Below, one piece after another: positions 10,801 through 22,100 of a stretch of DNA of 64,000 bases. Each line of letters starts with the position of its first letter. Positions within the stretch are counted from its first letter, which is position 1. Source of the DNA: Dryomyza anilis (taxonomy: Eukaryota > Arthropoda > Insecta > Diptera > Dryomyzidae); contig OX638130.1 of assembly GCA_951804985.1 (NCBI GenBank), positions 118,805,593 through 118,869,592 on the forward strand, in the 5' to 3' direction. The notes beneath the pieces were generated by a model. The model saw nothing but the letters and a program-made list of their open reading frames with translations, did no database searches and had not been told where the DNA came from. The position numbers were made by a program, and so were the translations under genes.

Positions 10801-13800
10801 TATTCATTTTGCTACACTGTTTTTTTCTTCTGGATTTCATTTTGTTTTTTGTTTGTGCGTCTCGTGCGTCGGCGGCGTCGTTCAGTTTCTTCTAACATTA
10901 TTTTCTTCTACATTGCTATTTTATAACAGGATATTGCATTATTTCGTGTATGTTATGTTATTAAAGCATTAAATGGCTCAATTTATTTTTACTGTCAAGA
11001 ATTTGAACAAACAGCTTATGATGCTCATTTTGTTGCATATTGAATCATTAAAAAGCGAATATTAAATTTTATGTTTGACTCAATTAATTGGCCCACCTGT
11101 AGAAGTGGTGAAAAGTGACTTTGGTAAAACATTCGATAGATTGAAAGAATTTTACAGAGCATATCAAACAGTTTATATACTTATTTAATATATAAATTGT
11201 TTTTATTTTCATAAGTTTCTATTCGACAAATATTTAATTTAATTTATCAAAATATTTAATTGATCCAATTTGTATCGAATGAAATTTTTAATAAATGTTA
11301 CTAATTAATTAATTAATGATTTAAAAATTCCCAATAAAAAATATAATATGTATAACAACTTTAATATCAATATAACAAAAAAATTAATTAAAGTTTCTCC
11401 AATTAATACATTTTCATTATTACGAATATGGAATTCAATGCTACTAAAAGTTACATCGGCTGAGTTTCAATTAAAAATTAATTGGATTGTTTAACATTTT
11501 AGTTATATTTACACACTTTTTTTTCTGTGTAGGACTTCCACCAGGCCAATCTCAGTAAGAAATCTAATTATTTCGTTTGGTTTTATTTTCCTGATATCGG
11601 TTTGACTTGGTTGATAGAATCCAAGAATTGTCTACATTGTACACATTAGGGCTGGATAAGTTTCCAGAATGTGCTCTGGGGCGTTACTATGTATCAATTT
11701 AATTCGAAGAACAAAGCGTTACGAAGGCAAATTCATACAATCTAACGGAATTGAAAAGGTAGCCGTGTTGTCACTTTGTGAATTTGAATACGAAAGTTCC
11801 AAATTTAAATGCGAAATCGTATTACAGAGTAACCCCCCTGGGTTCTCATCATCCTCCAAACAGAACCTACATGTGCTGTCGGTCAGAATACCCATTCCTG
11901 TAAGGTCTGGCCAAGTCTGCAGTGACCTGTGAGAAATCCTGTCAAGATTCTAAAGTTGTTCTTCGTAAATTTAATATATTCTTTAAATCTTTTGAGCTTG
12001 TAGGTCCCGATAAGTTTCTTTGATTGTCGTAGCTTTGGTAACCCCAACCATAGCTCATCTCTGGTATTTGACTGTTCTTCCCGCAATATCTTTTTGATCA
12101 CACTCTCACCGATTCCACAGAAAGGTTCTGGGCCTATGAGCTTTGTTGCGGCCTTGTGTCTGTTGCGGCCTTGTGTCTATTCCCTTGTGTCCAGGGACCC
12201 AAAGTATGGTGACATTCTTTGTCATACCTAGTTTTTTGATTTTACCTAGGCATTCCTATACCAGTTCGGAGGTAATCTCATATGATTCTAGTGCCATAAT
12301 GACCGCCTCACTATCAGATAGGACTGCTATATAACTTGTTGTTATTGTTTCTGTCAAGATTGAACTGGATACATCTATCAATAGCGTATATTTCCGCTTG
12401 AAAGATGCTGTTAAGTTTCCGCATTGTTTCAGAGTATTTGATTCTGGGCCCATATACTCCTGCTTCAGTTCAGTTAATGATCCATCTGAAACCACGTGAT
12501 CATATGCTTTTTCATAACATATGTGTCGGATATGTTCTTCAATTGCTTTTTATTGCTTAGTTTAGTTGTGAAATTTTTCACGAAATTAAATCTTTTAGTG
12601 TTGTGGTCCTTTATGGTTGGGATTTCTGGGAGATGTTCAGATATAAGGCTAGCTTCCCTGACTCCGATACCCATTCTGTTATTTTCGTGTCCCATGCGAT
12701 ACAGTGCTCCCTTCACTACCCCCTGTAAGAACAGGTAAAGTGGTTCTAGTACAAGGAGTACCTTCAACGCCGCAGTGGAACATGTTCTCATGATATAATT
12801 ATTTTTTTAATGGTTTTTAACAAATTTTTGTGGTTTTACGGAGCAAGTTATTTTATGCTATTTATTTTGTCTTCAGAAAATATGCTGTATTTAGTTCAAA
12901 ATATAATTTAGTTCTACAAATTATTGTTTATTATGCATTTTTTACAATTAAATTTAAAGTTTTGATTCGCAAATATAGACTTTGTGACCGATTTTGATGC
13001 ACACTTTTATGTTTTTTTACGTATAAGGGAACCTGGGGTAAAATGGGAAATATGGTAATGTGGGAAATTGCAATTTTTTAAGTGCCTGTCATGTGTTACT
13101 TAATATGGTATCCACCTTATCATCCATGTGTGTTATACAATCCTATTGTTTTTCGGGAAAAAGTGAAAAAAAAATGTTTTGAAAAAGTTTTCTAGAATGT
13201 AGGTGTTTGCTTCCAAAAAGTGTGCAATTTAAACGTTTTCAATTAAATATATTTAAAACATATCATCGTTGTAGAACTAAAAGTCACCAACTACATTTTC
13301 AAAACTACAACTATTCATTTACTAAAATCCTTATATATCTTAAAAATTCTAATCGAAGAGCACAATATTTGTATCTAATGATCAGAAAATGTGAATCTAT
13401 CAATTGGTGTTTCAACTAGCTATCAATTACTTTTTGTAATAATTACCAACAAAGTTGAAATTTACGATTTTCATAAAAATGTATTTGGTGACTATCAGTT
13501 CTACAACGACGATATGAAATATACGTTAATTTCATATGTTTAAAAATACAATAGCGAGTTTTGCAAATTTTTTGTATATTCTGAAAGTATTTATATTGTT
13601 TAATTTGTAAATAAACATGAAATGAAACAGAAAAAACAAATTATTTGCCTGTTTGTAAACATTTCCCACTTTACATCAGAATTTTTTAAGAGGTCCCAAA
13701 ATTAACTGTTTTGAAAACTCACACAAAAATCAATTAAAAGACATATAAATTGTATTCTGTTTATGATAAAAGTTAGATCACGAACCACTCTATGTAATAG

Positions 13801-15537
13801 ATCCTTCACAAGAATTAAAAAAATATATATTTCAATTTTTTAAAGGCAGATCAAAACGTTTCCCACTTTACCCAAGTCACCGTTATTTATTAAAATAATT
13901 CATAAAAGAGAAAATGAGTTTTAGAAATGTATTTTATTACTATTATATTACAACTCAACAATGACAATAAAATATAATTTTTATTTTGTATTAAAACTGA
14001 AGATTTAAATGCATTAGTTTCAAATAATAAATTATCAAAAGACATACTATGAACTATATGAGTAATAATTGCATTAAAACAAACATTAGTAGCATTAAAT
14101 AAATAAATTCTGATTTCAAATACATTAAAAACACTTTATTAAACTATACTAATTATTCAGAAAAAATCTGAATTCCGAAAGACACTTTCGATCGAAATAG
14201 AAATATTAGACAAAAACTAGTTTTAAAATCGTTGCACAAAACTTTTACAGATCCAATTTGATTGACATACATTTAATTTGAAAAATCGAATGCAGGAGCA
14301 ACAAAAAAAAACAAATTTGATTTAATTGAAATTCAAAATCTCATCCGATCGAAAGTTGGAACATGCCTTGGTATATAATATTGCAACTTTAATGAAAATT
14401 AGCAACTAAACAATAATATCGTCGTTGTAGAACGAAAAGTCACCAAATATATTTTTTTGAAAAACTTAAATTTCGAGTTTGTTGATTAATATTATAAAAT
14501 GTAATTGATGCATTTTTAAAGTTTAAATAGCAATTGATAGATTTACTTTTTCTAATCATGTGGTAAAAAAATTGAGATCTTCGATTAAAAATTGACAGAT
14601 TTATAAAGATTTTTGTAAATGAATATTTGGCATTTAGAAAATGTATTTGGTGACGTTTCGTTCTACAACGACAAATAAAAATATTTTAAAGTTCAACAAA
14701 ACTTACAAATAAAAAAAATAATTATATGTGAATTAAATGAAAACCATTCAATGAAAATAAAGGGTTTTTCAATAAGAGCACTACAAAAGTTTTTCTCAAG
14801 GGTTTTTCAACAGGGACGCTACAAAAGTAGAGCGACAGGCCCAGCAAACGACGCCATATATCTTGCCGCTCTTTTGACATTTCTCTTCAGTAAGGTTTGC
14901 CATTTCATGATGGAAAGATATACGAGCCAACAACGAGTCGAAATTATTAAAATTTACTACCCAAATTCGAATTCGTATATCTTTCCATCATGAAATGGCA
15001 AACCTTACTGAAGAGAAATGTCAAAAGAGCGGCAAGAAATATGGCGTTAAAAAACCCTTTAGATATATTTCAAATTTGTCAAAAGTATTACTTTTGCCAT
15101 AACACTAAGGGCCGATTTCACAATATCCAGTTAATGTTTTAATTCCATAAATTCTATGAATAACTCTTGGTTAAAGTGGCAGTTAGTGCTTAACCGAAGA
15201 TGGTGAAAACGTCCATAAATATATTTATTTATTTATTAAACAAAAATAACCACTTTTAATTCTTTAAACTTTAAACTTATTAAATCACAATTAAAATCTA
15301 TTTTTTCTTATAAACGCAGACTACGATCAGGCCATACAACGCATGTGCGTGCAACGTGGACCCGATGACAATCAGGATCGTTGCGCCAACACCGTCTACA
15401 ACTACAAAAAGGTCTACATGTGCTTCTGCCAGGGTGATCTGTGCAACAGCAGCGTGCGCAGCAGTGGCCTGGGCCCATGGCAGACACTGAGCTGCATGGC
15501 CGCTGTTTACTTGATAGTCAGAAAATATTTTTACTAA
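7896..15537 (+). CDS. GPI-anchored Ly-6/three-finger protein (insect CG6329-like)
   Basis: Three exons (7896-7962, 8265-8438, 15320-15537) join in phase at consensus splice sites and encode 152 aa. Residues 1-23 are a signal peptide. The mature part has ten cysteines, beginning RRCYSC and ending CFCQGDLCN, the CxC...CN close that defines Ly-6/uPAR three-finger domains. The C-terminal hydrophobic stretch (WQTLSCMAAVYLIV) fits a GPI-attachment signal. The fly family acts at the cell surface in septate junctions, sleep and channel regulation; this member's role is not deducible. The sequence strongly resembles what I recall of Drosophila CG6329, though I could not check this. Intron 2 is 6.9 kb and full of mobile DNA. 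AATAAA signals follow at about 15620 and 15776. Confidence 0.9.
8724..10017. mobile_element. TIR element with ATTTAGCGTATTCACAGTT ends
   Basis: ATTTAGCGTATTCACAGTT at about 8724-8742 is mirrored by AACTGTGAATACGCTAAAT at about 9998-10016. Weaker inverted similarity (TATGGTATTCGTACC) continues inward. The 1.3 kb interior has no transposase-like frame, so this is a non-autonomous element in the Ly-6 intron. Confidence 0.7.
10588..11532. mobile_element. TIR element with CTACACAGAAAAAAA ends
   Basis: CTACACAGAAAAAAA at 10588 is mirrored by TTTTTTTCTGTGTAG ending at 11532. The interior is AT-rich with ATTAATTAATT-type runs and no coding capacity. Confidence 0.6.
11660..12791 (-). mobile_element. 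Non-LTR retrotransposon fragment, end of RT region to RNase H
   Basis: Read on the minus strand, three frames follow in order. The first (12474-12791) contains RTCSTAALKVLLVLEPLYLF, typical of the linker between reverse transcriptase and RNase H. The next (12256-12495) contains DGSLTE, MGPESNTLKQCGN and LSDSEAVIMALESYEITS, an RNase H-like domain. The last (11883-12101) is a C-terminal stretch (LTGHCRLG...). Frameshifts and stops break it, so this is a dead LINE-type fragment lacking the front of the second ORF and all of the first. Confidence 0.75.
13026..13881. mobile_element. TIR element with GGGTAAA(A/G)TGGGAAA subterminal ends, carrying a nested MITE
   Basis: GGGGTAAAATGGGAAA near 13034-13049 is mirrored by TTTCCCACTTTACCC near 13859-13873, with a further TTTCCCACTTTAC at about 13661. 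No coding frame is present. The MITE at 13261-13515 lies inside, so that one inserted later. Confidence 0.55.
13261..13515. mobile_element. MITE with TCGTCGTTGTAGAACG ends (copy a)
   Basis: The ends TCATCGTTGTAGAACT and GTTCTACAACGACGA are inverted and flanked by TA. The interior is shared with copies at 14417-14673, 35110-35362 and 49453-49690. Length is about 255 bp with no coding capacity. The TA target and the TIR suggest mobilisation by a Tc1/mariner-type transposase. Confidence 0.75.
14417..14673. mobile_element. MITE with TCGTCGTTGTAGAACG ends (copy b)
   Basis: The left end is TCGTCGTTGTAGAACGAAAA and the right end is CGTTCTACAACGAC, slightly decayed. Interior blocks such as TTTCGAGTTTGTTGATTAA are shared with the other copies. 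Confidence 0.78.
14758..15060. mobile_element. Mariner-type miniature element (M1), inverted arms
   Basis: The left end, AAAGGGTTTTTCAATAAGAG, leads into a frame that includes MERYTSQQRVEIIKIYY, the start of a mariner-like transposase. The right arm (about 14976-15060) is an inverted copy of the same 5' region and ends in AACCCTTT. The element is therefore a palindromic deletion derivative without a working transposase. Confidence 0.75.
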
Positions 15538-16105
15538 GTGCAATTTAAACCCAAAAATATCTCATGTGTTCATGAGAGTGAGATGAGAGTCTGGAAGTGG
15601 AACGGACATCATAAATTTACAAATAAACTGCCTGTATTCATTATGATTATTATGTACATACGCATGTATTTATTAAGTTATTAATTAATTAAATATATAA
15701 TATTTTACAGTTGCAAGGCATATCTCTCTATTTCTAGCAGCATTTTTATATTTTAATGACTATAGTTAACAATCAAATAAAAGATAACGCAGCGCAAAAC
15801 TAAAATTAACAAAATTTACGCATTTATAATAGGTAGCAGAACAACGTAAACTTAACTAGCAATGAAAAAAAAAGAAGAAAAATTACAAATTAAATACAAT
15901 AAAAATGCAAAAATTGTATAGAAGAAGAAATTGTAACATAACATAATCGTTGTTTTTGTTGCAAACAGCAGCAGGCAATTGATTGGCTGTCTGCTTGGCC
16001 AGTAATAAAAATAGTAGTAGGTAATGCAATAAAACTAATTAATATTTATCGGCTATTCTATGAAATAATGTTGTAGCAAAACAATTCAGTCGCTCCGCTT
16101 CGTTT
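15538..16105. other. Convergent intergenic region
   Basis: This is the 3' flank of the Ly-6 gene (plus) and of the PHF21-like gene (minus). AATAAA occurs at about 15620 and 15776 on the plus strand. No other feature is visible. Confidence 0.5.
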
Positions 16106-19100
16106 TTACTCCGAGCTGTCATTCTCATTATCACTCTTGATGGTATTCACTATGTTGAACAGATTTCTCATCTGTATTTTGTACAATTTACTTTTGTACT
16201 GCAGGCTGGCACGGCGCTGCTTCTCCTTGTACAGCTTGGCCTCGAGCACATGCACGGTGCTGTTGAGGCTGGCGTATTGTTTTGCTTCTGTGTGGAAATT
16301 TAAATTGTTAAATTCTCTATATTTGCACAAATTTTAGTTGGATGTTACCTTTTTTAATTTGTTTTGTTTGATTGCGACTGCATGCGGGACAATGTTTTAC
16401 GTGATCGACGGAGAGCGCGTCGCGCTTGGCAACAGGCGGCTCTGCGGCGGTGTCGTTGGGCAGACAGGCGGTGTGGAAGTAGCCTTTGCAGACGTCGCAC
16501 TGATCCAGTGAACCTGTTTAAAAGGGAATCCAAAAATTAATAATATATTTAAATTGTTCCTAATCATTTAAAAATTATTTTATAAATTGCGTTAAAATAT
16601 AAAAAAAAACTCGGTTAAAATTAAAAAAAAATAATATAAATAAAAAGAATGTAGTTGAAATAATATAAATTTAGTTACATTTTTAACAAAATAAAAGAAA
16701 TTTAGTTAAACTAACAAAAATTTGGCTAAAATAAAATGGCATTTTGTTAAAATAACAAAAATTTAGTTAAAATAACAGAAATTTAGTTAAAAAAATAATA
16801 AATGTTGTTAAAATAACAGAAAACTAATTGAAATAAAAATGATTTAATTAAAATGAAAATTAGTTTAGTTGAAATAACAAATATTAATTTAAAATAAGAA
16901 GAATTTTGTTAAAATTACAGAAATTTGGTTAAAAAAAAAGAAATTTAGTTAAAATAACAGAAATATAGTTAAAATAACAGAAATTTAGTCAAAATAAAAA
17001 GGTGTTTTGTTAAAATAACAGAAATTTAATTCAAATAAAAAAATGTTGTTAAAATAAAAGTAATTTAGTTAAAATAACAGAAATATAGTTAAAATAACAG
17101 ACATTTTGTTAAACTAACAGAAATTTAATTCAAATAAAAGAAATTTAGTTAAAAATAAATAAAATTAAATAAACAAACCGAAATTTAGTGAAAATAAAAA
17201 AGAAAATTAGTTGAAATGAAAGAAATTTAGTTAAAATAACAGAAATTTAGTTAAAAGATAGGAAATGTTGTTAAAATAACAGAAAACTAACTGAAAGAAA
17301 TGTGATTTATTTAAAATAAAAATCAAATTAGTTGAAATAACAAATATTACGTTAAAATAAAAAGAATTTTGTTAAAATAACAGAAATTTTGTTAAAATAA
17401 AAGAAACTTAGTTGAAATAAAATAAATTTAGTTAAAATAACAGAAATTTAGCTAAAAACAAATAGGAAATGTTGTTAAAATAAGAGAAAACTAGTTAAAA
17501 TAAAGTGATTGATTTAATTAAAATAAAAATTAATTTAGTTCAAATAACGAATATTAAGTTAAAATAACAAGAATTTTGTTAAAATAACAGACAATTAATT
17601 AAAATACCAGAAATATAGATAACATAACAGAAATTTAATTAAAATTAAAAGGTATTTTATAAAATTACAGAAATTTAATTCAATTAAAAGAAATTTAGTT
17701 AAAAGTAACCGAAATTTAGTGAAAAATAAAGAATTTAGTTTTTAGAAATTTAGTAAAATTTAGTAAAAAAAAAATAGGAATTGTTGTTAAAATAGCAGAA
17801 AACTAATTGAAATAAAGTGATTTAGTTAAAATAAAAATTTGTTTAGTTGAAATAACAAATATTAAATTAAAATAGGAAGAATTTTGTTAAAATAACAGAC
17901 ATTTTGTTAAAATAAAAGAAATTTAGTTAAAATAACAGAAATATAGTTAAAATAACATAAATTTAGTTAAAATAAAAAGGTATTTGGTTAAAATAACAGA
18001 AATTTAATTCAAATAAAAGAAATTTACCTAAAACAAAAGAAAATTAAGTAAACTAACCGAAATTTTGTTAAAAAACAGAAAATTAATTCGAAAACAAGAA
18101 ATTTAGTACATTTAAGTAAAATAAAACATTAAAAAATTTAAAAAAATCATATAATGTTTAAAATTAAATTAATATAAAAATACAAACAATAAAAACAAAA
18201 TCAACAAATAAAATTTAACTAAAAATGCGTTCAAATATAGAATAACTAATAAAATGAAAACAAATATAATAGAAATTAACTTAAATACGAGAAATTTCAA
18301 TTGCAAATAAATTGAATAAATAAAAAATGCAATGCAAATAAATGAAATAATTAAAAATTCATCTCAAACTCACCTCTGCCCTTGAGACACTCATTGCACG
18401 CGCGTTTCTCATCCGGCGAACTGGAGCTCGAACGCGATGCCGCCGATTCGGCGCTGCCCTGTTTATCAACGACCACATTAGGACGTCGTCCTCTTTTGCC
18501 ATTGCCGTTGCTGTTATTCTGCAGACCACGTTTCACTTGTGGCGACAGCAGAAAAGCTTCATCCTTGCGACGCTTCTTTTCCTCGTGCACCGAGGGTAAA
18601 CCATACTAATGAGACAAAAAAAGAATATATAGGAATTTCGTTAATTTACCATGAAATAAAATAATGATTTATAATAAATAATAAATGATTTACACCAACC
18701 TCTATGCGTCCGTAGTGAAAATCGGCGCGTTCATTATTATGTACCGTGCGACGTTTACGTTTCGAGCGACGCTGTTGCATCTGTACGTGCATCTCGGGCG
18801 TAAACAGTCCAAAGAGACGTAAAAACATTTCCTGCCCATAGTCGGCGGGCTGTGTTTTATACTCCTCTGGTTCGCGCGACCACAAAAAATGCGTTGGCGT
18901 TGGATCGCGTTCAATGTTCGAGTCCTCGGACGAAGAGTTGTTTAATTGCTCAACAGCAGCAGCAGCTGCCGCGGCTTTAGCTGCTTTTGAGGCAGCTGTA
19001 GCTCTGATTTTAGGTTCTGCTTTTGGTTTGTTAATAATAGGCGGTTGTGTGATGGTTGTAGGTGCAGCAGCTGCTACTGTTACTACTGCGGGTGGCATAG

Positions 19101-22100
19101 AACGTGCTGTTGCTGGAGCGGCGGCAACTACAGTCGGAGGCGCCGCAGCAACTACAGCAGCGGCAGGTTTTGCTGTCGCACTATTTGTATTATTAACAGC
19201 GCTAGTTGTAGCAGGTTTTGTTAGAATATTAGTGCGTGCTTTTTTCAAAGCCTGTCGCAGATTCAAACGACTGAGCGTCACATTCTTTGAAACGGGCAAC
19301 TCAATGCTCGGTGTTTCGGTTGGCGTCAAAGAAATTTGTTTTTGCTGTTGTGGCTCTGGGTAAAGATTGCGTATGCCAATGGCAGGCGCACCGGCGCCGC
19401 TGGATGCAGAAGCAGTAGCAACTATGCGCTGCGACATAGGCTTTAACAGTGACATCTGTGACATGGCTGGCGGCGCTTGTTGTTGTTGTTGCGCTGAGTG
19501 AACACTGCGAGATGTTGACGTTGATGTTACTGCCGCATGCAGCATACCATTCGGTGGTGGCGGTGCAGTTGATGTTGCTCTTGCGCTAAACTCCTGTTTA
19601 ATTTGTGGCTGCAGCAGTAATGACTGCTGTTGTTGTGGTGGCGACGGAAGCTGCCGCTTTTCTACTTGATGTGTTGACGGTGGCAGCGGTGCCGGTGCTC
19701 GTTTCTTTTTCTCTGTCTTTACAACAACTTGCGGTTCGCCTTCATCTGTTGTATCCAGTATATGTATTACTTCCGTGTCTTGCGATGTCTCAAAATATTT
19801 GGCCATCAGTTTGTCCTCGGTATTGCGAAACAACACAGAGACCGGTATCACTTTTAAAGACTCATCGTCTATAAAGGGCACAACCTCTTTGGCAATGAGC
19901 AGATTGGTGGCATTTGTGTCGACAGGCATGCCGCTGCGTTGCACTGACTTGTAGAACTCATCGATGACACGTCGCAGTCGCAGCAGCAGATATTGTTGCT
20001 CGGCATTGATTTCATAGATTTCCGTCTCGAGTTCTTGTAGTGTGCGACGTTGTGAGGTGGTATAGGTCTGCAAATTAGAAATAAATGATTTAAAATATTT
20101 GGAAAATGATTTTTGATTGCACAAGTGTACAAAAAATAAGAAAATTTCAATAATAGATGTACAAAAATCTTGATATATCTCTCAATTTCTGTTCGATAAT
20201 ATAAAAATAGTATACTGAAATCCTGCAGGGAGGAGCTTTATTGAAAAAATCTAAAATGATTGAATTTTTTTTTTAAATATGATTTTCTCTCAATGCTTAC
20301 TTTCATCATAGACCCAATAATACCCAAAAAATTGCCATTACCTGCCAACATTTACATTGCAAGGGAATTTATTTCAAGAACAAATCACGTGCGGCGAACC
20401 AATTCTTGCTATTTTCACTTCGATCTATGTTTTTTGTATTTTGGTAATGGAGCAAAATAAAAGTTAATCAAAGAATTGTTTGAAAAATTAAATTACAAGA
20501 AATTTAGTTTAAATAAAAAAAATGTATTTAAAAATATCAAAAATTTAGTTAAAATAACAAAAATTTAGTTAAAATAACAAATATTTAGTTAAAATAAAAA
20601 AAAAATTAGTTAAAATAACAAAAATTTAGTTAAAATAACCGAAATTTATTTCAAATTAAAAGGAATGTTGTTAAAATAAATAATCATTTAGTTAAAATGA
20701 CAAATATTATGTTAGAAAAATATAAATTTTGTTAATATAAGAGATATTTAGTTAAAATAAAAGAAATGTATAAAAGAAACTGAGTTCAAATAAAAGAAAT
20801 TTAGTTAAAATTAAAAGGAATTTTGTTAAAATAAACTAATTTAGTTGAAATAACCAATATTAAGTTATAATACAGAAAATTTTCTTAAAATAAGACAAAT
20901 TTAGTTAAAATTTTGTTAAAATTAAAAAATTTTATAATTTAAATTTAGATTAATTGAAGTAACATAAAAGAAATATAGTTCAAATAAAAAAATTCAAAAC
21001 CAATTCTCTCTATTTTCACTTTTACCTAAACTTTTTGTGTTATGGTAATGGAGCAACATAAAAATTAAGTCAAATATTGATTGAATTTTGATGCATATGC
21101 AAAAGGTGGCGTATGCAGCAAAACAATATTAAGTAAACATTAAAATAGCGAATGTTGAGCAAAGTAGATGGCGAATGTCTTAGATTTAACATATCAAAAA
21201 ACAAATCGAAATCATAAAGAAGATATATAAATCATAGAAATTTTAATTCTAACTTTATACACTCAAGAATAGCATATGGAGCAAACCAATTCTCAGTTGA
21301 CAATATGTTACAATCTGACAATAAATTTAATTCTAATTTTATGATTAAATCCTATGTTTGTTATTTACTTCAATTATTATGATTATTAAAACAAAAAAGT
21401 TTCAAAAAAACTAAAAGTCAATCGGAAGATTAACATGCTGATAATTGAGTTTTGCAGGTTTTTTAAAGGCTTCTTTAAAGATTTTCAAGTATCTTAAGTT
21501 TTAATAAGAAATAAAAAGGTGTGTTTTTATTGTTTAAGCCCACTTTTTGATAACAATTTTATTTAAAAGCAAAAAGTCTAAGTAGAATAGAAAAAATACC
21601 AAAATTTTCAATTAAAAACTTTACTTTGGGTGTGTGCGAATTCGACAAAATGGCTGACTAAACTAAATTGAATGACCTCATTCATTCGACCTCCATTCGG
21701 CAACCGGTAATTGTTATAGTCCATAATCAATCGCTTATCATATGTTTGTCTTCCAATTAAGTTTAATTTAGTCTGCTCGAAAATTTCTAAATTCAAAAAG
21801 TTGAACTCTGCATTACCGACAAAATTTAGTTTAGTCAGCAATTTAGTCCAATTCGCACATACCCCTTGTATACCTAGTCCTATATGGATTGTAAGTTTTT
21901 AAAATAGATGCATGCTAAGTAAATTTTTGATTATAACTTTGGATAGGATCGACTGATCGGCATCATTTGACAGCATATAAATTAAGATATACAGAAACGA
22001 AAAATTGAATAATATTAATAACAGCTTAATGCGACTTAGCATATTATGGAATTTAAGTGGAAGCGATATAATACAAATATTAAACATCACTTCAATTGGA

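Larger units (their letters stand above)
8439..15319 (+). other. Ly-6 intron 2, transposon-filled
   Basis: This 6.9 kb intron carries, in order, a TIR element (8724-10017), a second TIR element (10588-11532), a non-LTR retrotransposon fragment (11660-12791), a GGGTAAA-ended element with a MITE nested in it (13026-13881), another MITE (14417-14673) and a mariner-type miniature element (14758-15060). Sequence between them is AT-rich without recognised function. Confidence 0.7.

Noticed and set aside
16590..18130. CRISPR-like repeat array
   Set aside because: Units are contiguous and degenerate without unique spacers, in an intron of a eukaryotic gene.
18914..19363. 149-codon Ala/Val-rich open frame on the plus strand
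   Set aside because: It is antisense to the Ala/Pro/Gln-rich middle of the PHF21-like exon; its composition is the mirror of that coding sequence and there is no family match.
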